This document shows positions 10,210 through 19,455 of a stretch of DNA of 64,000 bases, piece by piece. The notes under the pieces were generated by a model. That model saw nothing but the letters and a program-made list of their open reading frames with translations. It did not search any database and had not been told where the DNA came from. Position 1 is the first letter of the stretch; each line of letters begins with the position of its first letter. The stretch is taken from positions 5,767,501 through 5,831,500 of the forward strand of contig NZ_CP050440.1 in the NCBI RefSeq assembly GCF_011769525.1, in the 5' to 3' direction. The position numbers and the translations under genes were made by a program. Source of the stretch: Tolypothrix sp. PCC 7910. Its GTDB lineage: Bacteria > Cyanobacteriota > Cyanobacteriia > Cyanobacteriales > Nostocaceae.

Positions 10210-10896
10210 ATGAACGCAGCCGACGATAAAACGATTGTTCGTGAGTATTTTAATTCCACAGGGTTTGACCGATGGAAGCGGATTTATGGCGATGGCGAAG
10301 TTAACAAAGTCCAGCTAGACATCCGCAATGGACATCAACAAACAGTGGATACAGTAATCGGCTGGTTAAAAGCTGATAACAATTTAGCAACCTTGTCAAT
10401 TTGTGATGCTGGGTGTGGTGTAGGTAGTCTCAGTATTCCTTTGGCAGCAGAAGGTGCTAAAGTCTACGCCAGTGATATCTCTGAAAAAATGGTAACAGAA
10501 GGCAAGGAGAGAGCCTTAGAAGCTTTGGGAAGTTCTGAAAATCCCACCTTCGCCGTGCAAGACTTAGAATCTTTGAGTGGTAGTTACCATACTGTGATTT
10601 GTTTGGATGTTCTCATTCATTATCCTCAAGATAAAGCTGATGAGATGATTTCTCATTTATGCTCATTAGCACAATCACGGCTTATTTTGAGCTTTGCACC
10701 TAAAACCTGCGCGTTGACTCTACTTAAGAAAATTGGTAGCTTCTTTCCCGGCCCTAGTAAGACAACTCGCGCCTATTTGCACCGCGAAGCTGATGTCATC
10801 AAAATTTTAGAAACTAACGGCTTTGCTGTACAAAGAAAATCCTTGACTAAGACTCGCTTTTACTTCTCACGTCTCTTAGAAGCAACACGTGTTTAA
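10210..10896 (+). CDS. chlM: Magnesium-protoporphyrin IX O-methyltransferase
   Basis: Methylates the C13 propionate of Mg-protoporphyrin IX with S-adenosylmethionine, a step of chlorophyll synthesis. The 228-residue protein begins with the family-typical REYFNSTGFDRWKRIYGDGE block (residues about 11-30), followed by the SAM-binding motif ICDAGCGVGSLSIPLA near residue 62 and VCLDVLIHYPQ near residue 135. The ending is TKTRFYFSRLLEA. The length is normal. It stands alone and is followed by a stem-loop at 10927-10960. Confidence 0.95.
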   Translation: MNAADDKTIVREYFNSTGFDRWKRIYGDGEVNKVQLDIRNGHQQTVDTVIGWLKADNNLATLSICDAGCGVGSLSIPLAAEGAKVYASDISEKMVTEGKERALEALGSSENPTFAVQDLESLSGSYHTVICLDVLIHYPQDKADEMISHLCSLAQSRLILSFAPKTCALTLLKKIGSFFPGPSKTTRAYLHREADVIKILETNGFAVQRKSLTKTRFYFSRLLEATRV

Positions 10897-10926
10897 GGCA
10901 CTTCCAAGAATACTACATTGTTAATT

Positions 10927-10960
10927 GTTGACTGTTGACTATTAACTGTAAACAGTCAAC
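10927..10960 (+). terminator. Terminator-like hairpin after chlM
   Basis: A perfect 10-base stem, GTTGACTGTT (10927-10936) with AACAGTCAAC (10951-10960), and a 14-base loop. A short T run (CTTTTAGG) comes about ten bases later. The same GTTGACTGTT motif is a common interspersed sequence in such genomes, so it may be a repeat acting as a transcript end. Confidence 0.45.
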
Positions 10961-11133
10961 AGTTAGCAACTTTTAGGCTAAATATTTGATTGTTAGGTGT
11001 TTTCTTCATTATTGTGAGCCATAGAAAGTTTTATACTTTCTTTACAAGATTCTTGCTAGCTTTGTGCAATTACTGGAACCTCAACCAAAGTAAGGTTAGA
11101 ATCGCAAGCAAGGTTCAACTCTGAGATGGAACT

Positions 11134-11622
11134 ATGAAAACTGCTGAAAAATTAGCCGCAGGTTGGCTACTCACACTCGGATTTATGTTTTTAACCCTAT
11201 CAGTCTCAGCAGGAATTGAGAAACATAATATGTTGAAGCCAATCCCATCAGCAATAGAGGACGATGATGGGCCGAACTTTGTGAATAAGGAGGCGTTGTA
11301 TCTACTCGATACTACTGCTAGGCAAGGTCTAATTTTCGGAGTTCCGACTTTAATATTGGGGGGATGGCTCAGTTTAGGATTGTATCGTCAAAGCAGGCAA
11401 GAGAAGAAAGCCATAAATCAACAAATGAACGATCGCCTGCAATCCATTTTCTATCAAATGCTACAAGAAAATAGGGGCAGAATGACCCTTGTGGGCTTTG
11501 CAATTAAATCGGACTTACCTGCGATCGCAGCTAGGCAGTATTTAGATGAAAAAGCTAAAGAATTCAATGCTAATTTTAAGGTAACCGAAGACGGCGGTAT
11601 ATCATATCATTTTGAGATTTAA
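11134..11622 (+). CDS. Two-helix membrane protein of unknown function, 162 aa
   Basis: Not assigned to a named family. Visible features are an N-terminal helix (about residues 8-28, WLLTLGFMFLTLSVSAGI), an acidic loop with DDDGPNFVNKEALYLLD, a second helix (about 64-85, GLIFGVPTLILGGWLSLGLY), and a basic soluble tail. That tail contains a segment with the look of a small helix-turn-helix domain (MTLVGFAIKSDLPAIAARQYLDE, described in part). It could be a membrane-anchored regulatory or scaffold protein. It is followed after 68 bases by the DUF423 membrane protein gene on the same strand. Confidence 0.75.
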   Translation: MKTAEKLAAGWLLTLGFMFLTLSVSAGIEKHNMLKPIPSAIEDDDGPNFVNKEALYLLDTTARQGLIFGVPTLILGGWLSLGLYRQSRQEKKAINQQMNDRLQSIFYQMLQENRGRMTLVGFAIKSDLPAIAARQYLDEKAKEFNANFKVTEDGGISYHFEI

Positions 11623-11690
11623 CTGAAATCTCTGTTAGCGGTTGATTTTGATTTACCGCTAGCTCATACCTTAATTTACAGCTAGGTCTA

Positions 11691-12071
11691 ATGACGCAGA
11701 TTTTTTTAAGCATAGCTGCCATTTTAGGCGGTTTATCTGTTGCCGGCGGAGCCTTTGGTGCCCATGCTTTAAGAGAAAAAATCAGTGAGCGATCGCTCGA
11801 AATTTTTGACACTGGCACTCGTTACCAAATGTACCACGCTCTAGCACTGTTAGTAGTAGCGCTGCTACTTAGCCGTACCGAGTCACCGCCAGCCACTCTT
11901 GTAGCAAGTGGTTGGCTGTTTATTATTGGTATTGCTATTTTCTCAGGAAGCTTGTACGCTCTGAGCTTGACTGGTGTGAAATCGTTGGGTGCGATCGCAC
12001 CTATAGGAGGCGCAGCTTTTATCGCTGGTTGGGGTGCTTTAGCGATCGCTGCTTGGGGTTTGAAATTTTAG
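11691..12071 (+). CDS. DUF423 family membrane protein
   Basis: A 126-residue protein with four membrane helices. The N-terminus with GGLSVAGGAFGAHALRE, then FDTGTRYQMYHALALL and the C-terminal GAIAPIGGAAFIAGWGAL, are the hallmarks of DUF423 (YgdD-like) proteins. Their function is unknown. It begins with ATG 68 bases after the preceding gene and is followed by an inverted repeat at 12082-12126. Confidence 0.9.
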   Translation: MTQIFLSIAAILGGLSVAGGAFGAHALREKISERSLEIFDTGTRYQMYHALALLVVALLLSRTESPPATLVASGWLFIIGIAIFSGSLYALSLTGVKSLGAIAPIGGAAFIAGWGALAIAAWGLKF

Positions 12072-12081
12072 ATTTTTAGAC

Positions 12082-12126
12082 AATTAGGAGTTAGAAGTGA
12101 AAAGTGAAATTTTCTGACTCCTAATT
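12082..12126. repeat. 10-base inverted repeat after the DUF423 gene
   Basis: AATTAGGAGT (12082-12091) and ACTCCTAATT (12117-12126) are perfect complements with a 25-base loop that adds further A/T pairs. No T tract follows, so its role as terminator is uncertain. Confidence 0.5.
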
Positions 12127-12182
12127 CTTCAGCATTGTAGTAGCCGTAATATTCATAACAGAATTATCGAGCCAGATTTGGG

Positions 12183-12533
12183 CTACGAATAAAGACTTTC
12201 AGCTTTGCAATATATTTTATTTGGAGGTTGGTTAAAGTAATTTAACAGCGCTGGACATAGCCAACCTTGCATCTTCTTCTGACTCCAAGAATACCAGTGA
12301 CCGTTATTTTCTACTCTTAGCCAAAACAGTTCTACTTGATAACCAGGGAAAGGATAAGCAGAAAATACCAGTTTGAAACCTTCATCAACATGAGCTACAT
12401 CTTGAACTAGAGTATCAACTATTTCAGGTGTACCACTGATAAATGGTTCTTGGGCTAATCCCATATATTCATCATCAAATACCCATGTTTGAGATATTCG
12501 ATATGGATAAATCACCATTAATGAGTTTGCCAT
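12183..12533 (-). CDS. Unknown soluble protein, 116 aa (possibly DUF6717)
   Basis: The protein starts MANSLMVIYPYRISQTWVFD and has a run of conserved-looking aromatic positions: GLAQEPFISGTPEIVD, FKLVFSAYPFPGYQ, and WYSWSQKKMQGWLCPALL. I recall this arrangement from a family of uncharacterised proteins (I think DUF6717), but this could not be checked. No membrane segments or signal peptide. It stands alone, with about 790 bases of gene-poor DNA upstream. Confidence 0.75.
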   Translation of the reverse strand: MANSLMVIYPYRISQTWVFDDEYMGLAQEPFISGTPEIVDTLVQDVAHVDEGFKLVFSAYPFPGYQVELFWLRVENNGHWYSWSQKKMQGWLCPALLNYFNQPPNKIYCKAESLYS

Positions 12534-12833
12534 GATTTTGATTTGGTTGTAAGTGAATTTTGACAGTATTTGCTAGCAATATCTATTAGTGGTCTAGCTA
12601 CAAAAATGCTTTTTTATTAATTAATAGTTGTTATAGAAGAGAATCTTTCATTTTTGCTAACACTACGTTTTTAAGTTAATTGAAAGTTTCAAATAGGGCT
12701 AGAGAACGACAAGATGTAGATAACACTGATATAAGAAAAATCCAAAAAAGCTGCAGCTAGTCTTAGGAAGCTGAGGGATTAACTATCTAATCTCAAGATT
12801 GTAACAATGATATTTCATTAGTGACACTGTTAT

Positions 12834-12900
12834 TTAAACTGAATTTGCGATAAAGCCAAAATTCTCGGTTTTACGTGAATTTTGTGCTAATTCAGTTTAA
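12834..12900. repeat. Perfect 12-base inverted repeat, 43-base loop
   Basis: TTAAACTGAATT at 12834-12845 is the exact complement of AATTCAGTTTAA at 12889-12900. No gene lies within 300 bases on either side. It could be a small non-autonomous element or a structured transcript. Confidence 0.6.
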
Positions 12901-13195
12901 TTACTGAGTATTAAATTAGAGATACATTAGTGAAGTTGACGAAAAGAAAAAGTATAATTCCTAACGCTTAAGAACGTAGTTAATTTTGCAACAAGTATAT
13001 TTAACTAATCCAATTCAATAGTGTTTAAGGTTATCAGGAAATCTTCAGTAGGATGTGTTACGGCTATGAAAAGATTTGGGACACAGAGACAATGAAATAT
13101 AGCCGTAACGCACCGTCGGATGGATGGTGCGTTAGGCGCTAAGATAATTATTCCGTGACAAATCAGATTGGAAATCAGCGCCCTTCAAAAGGGGA

Positions 13196-13238
13196 GCCAC
13201 TGCGTTGGGCGGCTTTGCCGACTTGAAGCAAGTGGCGT
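13196..13238. repeat. Interspersed palindromic repeat (GCCACTGCGTT...AAGCAAGTGGC)
   Basis: The arms CCACTGC and GCAAGTGG pair with one bulge around a G/C-rich centre. I recall near-identical sequences scattered in Nostoc genomes as a highly iterated element. Only this copy is in the window. Confidence 0.55.
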
Positions 13239-13322
13239 GGACTTTGATAGATGTTTTCTAGTTCCCCCCTTTTTTCAAGCTAGGGGGGATCTAATTCTAT
13301 GCAGCCTCATAAAGAATTAGTA

Positions 13323-13880
13323 TTACTGCCCAACATCTAAAGTAAAGTAGAAACTCTTGTCAACAACTTTATTGCTGCCATCATATTTAATAATAGGAAT
13401 CATAGCTTGGTGCATTCCTGCTTCAACTTTCCAGCTTTGGGCGAAATTGCCAACTTTGTGACAAACACCTGCGTTAATTGGGAATTGGCTAGGAGTGGAT
13501 ATAAAATTTTGATAACTCTCAACTCCATTTTTGAAAAGAAAAGCTTTCGCCTCTAATTTATTCAGACTGACTGCATTAGGTACGCAATAGTTGAGATTTA
13601 AAATCTTTAAATTATCTCCTGCTTTGAGTGGAATCCGTTGATGATTATTCACTTGTAGAGGCTCATCGCTATTAATCTGCACAGTCAAATTAGCAATACA
13701 TACTTTAGAGGCAACATTTGGACTACATTCTAAAGAAGTGGTAGTGTGAGAGATAACCACAGATTTTACTTCTGAGTCACTCTTGGGATTTTTAGTAATT
13801 AAGGCAGAAGCTATAACACCTGCAAAGCCTATTAAAGCTACTACTACAGGAACAATTACTTTTTTCATTGATAATCTCAT
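13323..13880 (-). CDS. Membrane-anchored or secreted protein of unknown function
   Basis: Start chosen at the ATG at 13880 because a GGAGG ribosome-binding site lies eight bases upstream. The frame opens at 13898. The 185-residue product (MRLSMKKVIVP) has one N-terminal hydrophobic helix (about residues 6-28) and an extracytoplasmic domain with four to five cysteines that could form disulfides. Beta-rich stretches such as CIANLTVQINSDEPL and LKAGDNLKILNLNYC suggest a sandwich-like fold. No family recognised. It is divergent from the ATPase pair that follows. Confidence 0.7.
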   Translation of the reverse strand: MRLSMKKVIVPVVVALIGFAGVIASALITKNPKSDSEVKSVVISHTTTSLECSPNVASKVCIANLTVQINSDEPLQVNNHQRIPLKAGDNLKILNLNYCVPNAVSLNKLEAKAFLFKNGVESYQNFISTPSQFPINAGVCHKVGNFAQSWKVEAGMHQAMIPIIKYDGSNKVVDKSFYFTLDVGQ

Positions 13881-14201
13881 ATTATTTACCTCCACCAATT
13901 AACTTTTTTTCTGACATCACTATATTGAGCGGCGGTTGCACATTGAATTTGCACCACAGATTTTGTAAATTTATTTTGCGGTGGGCACCTTAGCCGCCCA
14001 AGTTCTGCAACTTTGGGCTGAACTTTTGAATATAAAAATCATATATTTATCTTTTAAAGAAGTCCCAGAAAGGGGTTTCCGGTGATTTATCAAAATAGCG
14101 GAAAAATTTTTCCGTATTTTCAGATAATCGGAAAAACGCTATATTGAGATGCAGCTAAATTCAGCCTCGCTTGTAATGGTGTCGAGAAATATGGCAGAAC
14201 G

Positions 14202-15281
14202 ATGAACTCTTGGGAAGCTTTTCTGGTGATGGAGGTATGTCGTAAATATGGTTTGAGCCAGAAGGAAGAAACAATTATTCTGGCGAAGTTTCCGAATGAG
14301 AATACTGTTAATGATAATAATCAGGTTGCAGAGCAATCATTAGAAAACCCTGAACTTCCCATCTCGGCTGACACGGTGAGAAGGCAAATGTGGACAATAT
14401 ATAATGAACGCTTTTCTCCGCTGCAAGACCGTGAAGGGTTCCCAGATTACAATCAGAGAAGTAGAGACAAAGATTCCAGATTTCTAGCTTGGCTTCAACC
14501 TAAATATTCGGCATGGTTGAGAACTCAAAATTCTTACGTTGCGCCTCCTGTTAATAATTTCACAGATAACCCATTTATTCCCCTGAATGACATCATCACC
14601 GAACAGCATCAATTGTTCGGTCGAGAAAGAGAAATTACAAGAGTATTTGAAACCTTAAATAGTGGCAGTAGCGTAGCGCTGATTGGTGAGAGAAAAATTG
14701 GCAAGTCTTCACTACTCAAAGCCATTGAGCAACAGGCGCAACATCGACTGCTAAAACCTCGCAAAGCCATTTATCTCAATTTAGGTTTATGTTTTAAGGA
14801 TGATGACTTTTATGAATACCTTTGTGATGAGATGAGAATCGCTGTTAGCAAAGGTTGGCAATTAATTAGGGAGTTACAAAAACAGCAATTATTGTTGTTA
14901 TTAGATGAAATACAACAAATGACTTGGGATGGTTTCACTAGGGAATTACGCCAACAACTGCGCGGTTTGGCTGACGGACAAGTTAATCCACCTTTGCGCT
15001 TGGTAATCGCAGCTAGGGAACACTTGGATGTTCTGTTTCCTGATAGCCGAGATAATCCTTCACCCTTTGAAGGTGTTTGCATTGAAGAACTTATCCAGCC
15101 TTGGGACGAAAATACAGTTCGTGGGTTTATTAGCATTCGGTTAGCGAATACTCAAGTTAATTTTACAGAAGAGGAAATTATTCAATTTATCCAAGAAAGC
15201 AGCGGACACCCGCAACGACTTATGCATTTGTGTCATCGAACCTACTTGCGGTATATGGAGAGGATGAACACTGAATTATGA
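14202..15281 (+). CDS. P-loop ATPase (AAA-like/archaeal-ATPase type), 359 aa
   Basis: The C-terminal part is an ATPase domain: LFGREREITRVFE (residues 138-150), Walker A GERKIGKS (162-169), and Walker B LLLLLDEIQQM (230-240). A sensor-like ending with ESSGHPQRLMHLCHR follows. The first ~110 residues are a separate domain with EETIILAKFP and ADTVRRQMWTIYNERFSP, which looks like an effector- or partner-binding module. I do not recognise its family. The stop overlaps the start of the next gene by four bases (ATGA), so the two proteins are probably made together. The domain style is that of bacterial STAND-like conflict or signalling proteins. The role is inferred only. Confidence 0.85.
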   Translation: MNSWEAFLVMEVCRKYGLSQKEETIILAKFPNENTVNDNNQVAEQSLENPELPISADTVRRQMWTIYNERFSPLQDREGFPDYNQRSRDKDSRFLAWLQPKYSAWLRTQNSYVAPPVNNFTDNPFIPLNDIITEQHQLFGREREITRVFETLNSGSSVALIGERKIGKSSLLKAIEQQAQHRLLKPRKAIYLNLGLCFKDDDFYEYLCDEMRIAVSKGWQLIRELQKQQLLLLLDEIQQMTWDGFTRELRQQLRGLADGQVNPPLRLVIAAREHLDVLFPDSRDNPSPFEGVCIEELIQPWDENTVRGFISIRLANTQVNFTEEEIIQFIQESSGHPQRLMHLCHRTYLRYMERMNTEL

Positions 15282-18019
15282 AGCAACAACAGCCTGTACC
15301 ACGCTTAAATTTAGCGCCTAAACTAGGCCGTACCCTCTCAATTTGGAACCCTTTGGATTACCTGCGTTTATTATACTGGGTGTTTTTCTTTCCCCAAGCT
15401 TTGCGATGGTATGTCAGTAACTTTGGTACAGGAGATATTTCTGACAAGAATATGACTTTTCCAGAACTATTGCAACTGATGCGTCAGAATCTCATACAAC
15501 GTCGATTACTTATACAAGGGTTATTGCTAACGTTATTTACAACAATAGGCATAGCTTTAGTTTTTTACACTCTCCACGTACCGCTTAATCGAACAATTAT
15601 GTTGCAAGGCATGATGTCATGCTTACTATTAGGTGCGATATCAGGTTTGATGGCTAGACGTGTAGCTGAAATTGTAGCTGGAGGTGTAGTAGGGGGGGTT
15701 ATAGGAAGTCTAGCAGGAGGACTGGCAGGAAATATAATATTGAATTTTATATCAGTTGCAACATCAGACGTGGCATCAGAAAAAATATCAGATTTTGTAT
15801 CAGGAGCAACATCGGCTACGATAATAGGTCTGATATCTGGTGTGTTAATAGGCATGATACTAAGTGTGGTGTTTGGTGTCGCATCAGGTGTCGCATCAAA
15901 AGTACAATCCAGCATCATATATGGTGTATTGATCAGTACTGGACTAGCTGCGCTTTTTGGAGCAACATTTATGGTGCAGATAGGTTTAAATGCTGTGTTC
16001 AATTTAGCTTTATCTAAACCAAGAGACGTGGCTCAAATTATTGCATTCTGCATAGCTTTTGTTGTGCAGAGTTTGACAGTATTAAGAATAGAAAATTGGT
16101 TAATTGGTACACTTTTAAATATACGAAATATAACCAACAGTAGTTGGTTGCTTTCGCGTATCACTCCTATACCTTTGCCTTATCTTAGTATTCGTTTACA
16201 AAATTGGCTACAACAAGATTGGGAAACAGGTTTACATAATATAAATCAAATACTCGCTTATACTTTGCAATTCACATCTGTTAAAAATGCAGTTAATAGA
16301 GTACTTGAGCAAACTTCTTCAGAAGAACTTATTTGGCGAGTTTCTCAGTTGGCTCAAGCTCCTTTTGATTGGAAATTAATATACTATCATTGGACATTAA
16401 TAAAATTAGAGGAATATGAAAACGAGCTAAAATTAGATAATGAATTATCTACTCCTGCTCGTGCCGTTACTGCTGGGTTTTGGTATCTCCATGAAAAACA
16501 ACCAGAAAAAGCAAAGCAGGCTTTTTCTAAAGTACGTTCTCTGCTTTATGGAGAGGAAATGTATATCCTTGCCGAAACTTTAGCAATTTTTAATAAAGCG
16601 AAAAACCTAAGAACAATTGCTAATTTTAAAATTCCTTCATTTCCTCTAGAACCCCTTTTACGTTCAATAACTTGGCAAGCCCTGAATAATATGCACCGAG
16701 TTGTTCTAGATGTTCAATTTATTGAATATAGCGTATCTCGTTCAGCTAGATCTTTGGCTTTAAATCGTGCCTTAGGTGAACTCACTAACATTTTGAATCA
16801 ATCTGAAACTTTGCCACAAGCAGAACGAGGATTGGTTGTAGATATAGCCCAAAATTGGAAAGAACGTCTATTACAAATCGCTGGTGAGGTAGGGGAAGTT
16901 ACCATCACCAAGCCTGTTGTTAATCCTTATACAGTAGGCGACCCAGTTCAAGGTAATCTCTTCGTTGGGCGAGAAGATATCATCAGACAGTTAGAAGAAC
17001 TTTGGGTGATGGGTCATCAACTCCAGTCTGTAGTTCTCTACGGTCACAGGCGTATGGGTAAGACTTCTATCCTAATTAATGCCGCTAATTCTCTGGGTTC
17101 AGGGCTTCAGCTAATCTATGTCAATCTGCTGCGATTGGGTAATACTCCGCAAGGAATTGGCGAGGTGCTAATGGCAATAACTGATGAAATTTCCCAAGCT
17201 GTGAAAATTGCACCGCCAGCTGATGCAGATTTGCTCAACCTTCCCTACCGGACTTTTGAACGCTATTTCAAACAGGTAGAAGCACAGTTAGAAGGTGGGT
17301 TAATTATCGCCTTGGATGAGTTTGAGAAAATTGAAGAACTAATTGAAGCGGGAAAAATCCCCCAAGATTTTATGGGATTTCTGCGGGGGTTGGTGCAAAT
17401 GAGTTCTAAAGTTGCCTTTGCTTTTGCTGGGTTGCACACTTTGGAGGAAATGACAGCAGATTATTTTCAGCCTTTCTTTGCTAGTGTCATTGCTATTCCT
17501 GTAGGGTTTTTGAAACGTGCAGCTACTAGGCAAATTCTAGCTAACCCAGGTGAAGACTTTCTTCTGGACTACACCCCAGAGGCTTTAGATGAAATTTATG
17601 CTTTAACATCTGGTCAACCTTATTTAGTACAACTGCTGGGATTCCAGCTAGTGCGCCGCTACAATGATTTTGTGTTTGAGCAAGGACGTTCCCGCCATCC
17701 GGTTTTTACGGTGGAAGATGTAGCAGCAGTGATTAACGATTCTGAGTTTTTTAAGCGGGGACGCTACTATTTTGATGGGGTTTGGGGTCAGGCGATGCGG
17801 GGTGCTGATGGTCAGCAGGCGATAATACAGGTACTTGCACCGCACCCTGAAGGGTTAAGTTTAGATGCTTTAGCTGAGTCTACAGGTATGGGTAGGGAAC
17901 AGTTACAAGCGGCGCTTGGTGTTTTAATGCGTCATGATGTGGTTGCAGAAAATGAGGGACGTTGGCGAATTATTGTAGAACTGTTTCGCCGTTGGGTATT
18001 GCAAAAACATCATGGGTAA
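15278..18019 (+). CDS. Membrane-linked P-loop ATPase with C-terminal winged-helix, 913 aa
   Basis: Layout: a soluble start, then a hydrophobic region with about six helices (residues about 80-270) rich in glycine, alanine and serine. Next comes a helical mid-region (about 310-540), which includes a TPR-like piece around 395-425. The ATPase domain follows, with NLFVGREDIIRQLEEL (560-575), Walker A GHRRMGKT (589-596) and Walker B IIALDEFEK (676-684). The C-terminal ~70 residues (LAPHPEGLSLDALAESTGMG...) resemble a winged helix. Its first codon overlaps the stop of the upstream ATPase gene. The region encoding residues 130-210 has many near-repeated GCATCAG-type triplet blocks. The pairing suggests a membrane-tethered two-ATPase device. 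Target unknown. Confidence 0.85.
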   Translation: MKQQQPVPRLNLAPKLGRTLSIWNPLDYLRLLYWVFFFPQALRWYVSNFGTGDISDKNMTFPELLQLMRQNLIQRRLLIQGLLLTLFTTIGIALVFYTLHVPLNRTIMLQGMMSCLLLGAISGLMARRVAEIVAGGVVGGVIGSLAGGLAGNIILNFISVATSDVASEKISDFVSGATSATIIGLISGVLIGMILSVVFGVASGVASKVQSSIIYGVLISTGLAALFGATFMVQIGLNAVFNLALSKPRDVAQIIAFCIAFVVQSLTVLRIENWLIGTLLNIRNITNSSWLLSRITPIPLPYLSIRLQNWLQQDWETGLHNINQILAYTLQFTSVKNAVNRVLEQTSSEELIWRVSQLAQAPFDWKLIYYHWTLIKLEEYENELKLDNELSTPARAVTAGFWYLHEKQPEKAKQAFSKVRSLLYGEEMYILAETLAIFNKAKNLRTIANFKIPSFPLEPLLRSITWQALNNMHRVVLDVQFIEYSVSRSARSLALNRALGELTNILNQSETLPQAERGLVVDIAQNWKERLLQIAGEVGEVTITKPVVNPYTVGDPVQGNLFVGREDIIRQLEELWVMGHQLQSVVLYGHRRMGKTSILINAANSLGSGLQLIYVNLLRLGNTPQGIGEVLMAITDEISQAVKIAPPADADLLNLPYRTFERYFKQVEAQLEGGLIIALDEFEKIEELIEAGKIPQDFMGFLRGLVQMSSKVAFAFAGLHTLEEMTADYFQPFFASVIAIPVGFLKRAATRQILANPGEDFLLDYTPEALDEIYALTSGQPYLVQLLGFQLVRRYNDFVFEQGRSRHPVFTVEDVAAVINDSEFFKRGRYYFDGVWGQAMRGADGQQAIIQVLAPHPEGLSLDALAESTGMGREQLQAALGVLMRHDVVAENEGRWRIIVELFRRWVLQKHHG

Positions 18020-18058
18020 TTGGTAATTGGTAATTGGTAATTCGTAATTCGTAATTTG
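18016..18058. repeat. GTAATTG/GTAATTC heptamer repeat
   Basis: Six head-to-tail units (three GTAATTG, then GTAATTC variants) start right at the stop of the membrane ATPase gene. Confidence 0.85.
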
Positions 18059-18240
18059 TTAGACGAATTTAAATAATGTTGGCGATAGGTAAATTATCTG
18101 GAGGACAAGGCAGTGCCTTGCCCCTACTATTTATCAGATTTTGGTGTTCAAGTGGGTATAAGTAGTAGAATAAAAACTTTTAATTTTTAATTCTCGCAAC
18201 AGTAATAGCTATTAGCAGGTAGCTAATCGCTATGAAGTAA

Positions 18241-18275
18241 AAAAATACTAAATGAACAACTATAAAAAAGTTGTT
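18241..18275 (-). terminator. Terminator at the end of the min cluster
   Basis: AACAACT (18255-18261) and AGTTGTT (18269-18275) form a stem overlapping the minE stop codon. On the minus strand a run of seven T follows about nine bases later (18239-18245). It plausibly ends the minCDE transcript. Confidence 0.5.
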
Positions 18276-18571
18276 TCGCTACTTTCTAATTCTTCTTCTT
18301 CATTTTCAGATTCTTTAACTCTCCGAATGGGTAAGTTGGCAATTAAAGCTGTGGTTCTTTGGTTACTTTCTAAGGAAAACTCCAACCCCTCTGTATCAAC
18401 TTCTACGTAGCGACAGACAATCTCTAGGATTTCTTCTCGCATTTTTTCTAATTTTTGGGGGTCGATGTCGGCGCGATCGTGGGCTATCACCAATTGCAGG
18501 CGGCGTTTAACGTGGGTACGACTGGTATCTGGTGAACGAACAAAAAGTCTTTCTAGTAGTTCGAGAATCAT
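18260..18571 (-). CDS. minE: Cell division topological specificity factor MinE
   Basis: Stimulates the MinD ATPase and sets up Min oscillation so the septum forms at midcell. The 103-residue protein has the MinD-interacting N-terminal helix ([13 protein letters not shown]), AKxRLQ-type stretch [13 protein letters not shown], the family segment [19 protein letters not shown], and a dimerisation C-terminus. It carries an acidic tail ([13 protein letters not shown]) slightly longer than in enterobacteria. It is 33 bases downstream of minD, in a minC-minD-minE order on the minus strand. Confidence 0.95.
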   Translation of the reverse strand: MILELLERLFVRSPDTSRTHVKRRLQLVIAHDRADIDPQKLEKMREEILEIVCRYVEVDTEGLEFSLESNQRTTALIANLPIRRVKESENEEEELESSETTFL

Positions 18572-18604
18572 TGCTAGTAGGTCTGCGGAGACGGGAAAAT
18601 ATGG

Positions 18605-19411
18605 TTAAGCAAGTTTTGTCCACAACAACTTTCTCAAACGAGTAAAAATGTTGTCGTGATGGGAGTCGAGTTCAAGAAAATCGACAGTTTCCCCTTCTAA
18701 TCTCCGTGCAATGTTCTCGAAGGCGGTGGCAGCTATAGAGGGGTTTTCTGAGAGTACTAGAGGTTCGCCACGGTTGGTAGAAACAATCACACGCTCGTCG
18801 TCAGGGATGACTCCAATTAAAGGGATGGCAAGAAGTTCCTGAACATCTTGAACAGACATCATATCATTGGCTCGCACCATTGCGGGTCTGATGCGGTTGA
18901 TTATTAGATGAATTCGCTTAATTCCTTGTGCTTCTAATAACCCAACTACACGGTCAGCATCACGGACAGCAGAAATTTCTGGTGTGGTGACAATCAGGGC
19001 TTCTTTTGCGGGTGCGATCGCATTTTTGAATCCCATTTCAATACCCGCGGGACTATCGATGATTACGTACTGGTACTTTTGCGCCAGTGCGTTCACCAAT
19101 AATTTCATTTGGTCGGGGGTAACTGATTCTTTGGTACGATTTTGGGCGGCTGGTAAGAGTACGAGATTTGTTTGCCGCTTATCTTTGACTAAGGCTTGTT
19201 CTAAGCGACATTCTCTAGCGAGAACTTCTACCGCCGTATACACGATGCGGTTTTCTAGTCCTAGCAGCAAGTCTAAATTTCTCAGTCCAAAATCCGCATC
19301 AACTAAGGCTACTTGACGACCAATTTTAGCGATCGCCATGCCTAAATTTGCTGAAACTGTGGTTTTACCCACTCCTCCTTTACCGGAGGTAATGACAATA
19401 ATGCGAGTCAT
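18605..19411 (-). CDS. minD: Septum site-determining ATPase MinD
   Basis: Membrane-associated ATPase that recruits MinC. The 268-residue sequence opens with the deviant Walker A SGKGGVGKTTVSANLG, then DADFGLRNLDLLLGLENR. DSPAGIEMGFKNAI is the switch II region, and TTPEISAVRDADRVVGLLE follows. The C-terminus ends in a short basic amphipathic stretch (NIFTRLRKLLWTKL) typical for membrane targeting. It lies between minC and minE, with short spacers. Confidence 0.97.
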   Translation of the reverse strand: MTRIIVITSGKGGVGKTTVSANLGMAIAKIGRQVALVDADFGLRNLDLLLGLENRIVYTAVEVLARECRLEQALVKDKRQTNLVLLPAAQNRTKESVTPDQMKLLVNALAQKYQYVIIDSPAGIEMGFKNAIAPAKEALIVTTPEISAVRDADRVVGLLEAQGIKRIHLIINRIRPAMVRANDMMSVQDVQELLAIPLIGVIPDDERVIVSTNRGEPLVLSENPSIAATAFENIARRLEGETVDFLELDSHHDNIFTRLRKLLWTKLA

Positions 19412-19455
19412 GATCGAAACACGCTCAATTAGGGTTTAGAAAATATAGTAATTAC

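Larger units (their letters stand above)
12534..13322. other. Gene-poor region with several inverted repeats
   Basis: No coding sequence supported. Contents seen: a perfect 12-base inverted repeat (12834-12845 with 12889-12900), a 9-base stem TAACGCACC/GGTGCGTTA (13106-13114 with 13126-13134), and an interspersed palindromic element around 13196-13238. Near the right end is a C-rich/G-rich pair around 13263-13291 that could also fold. Confidence 0.55.
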
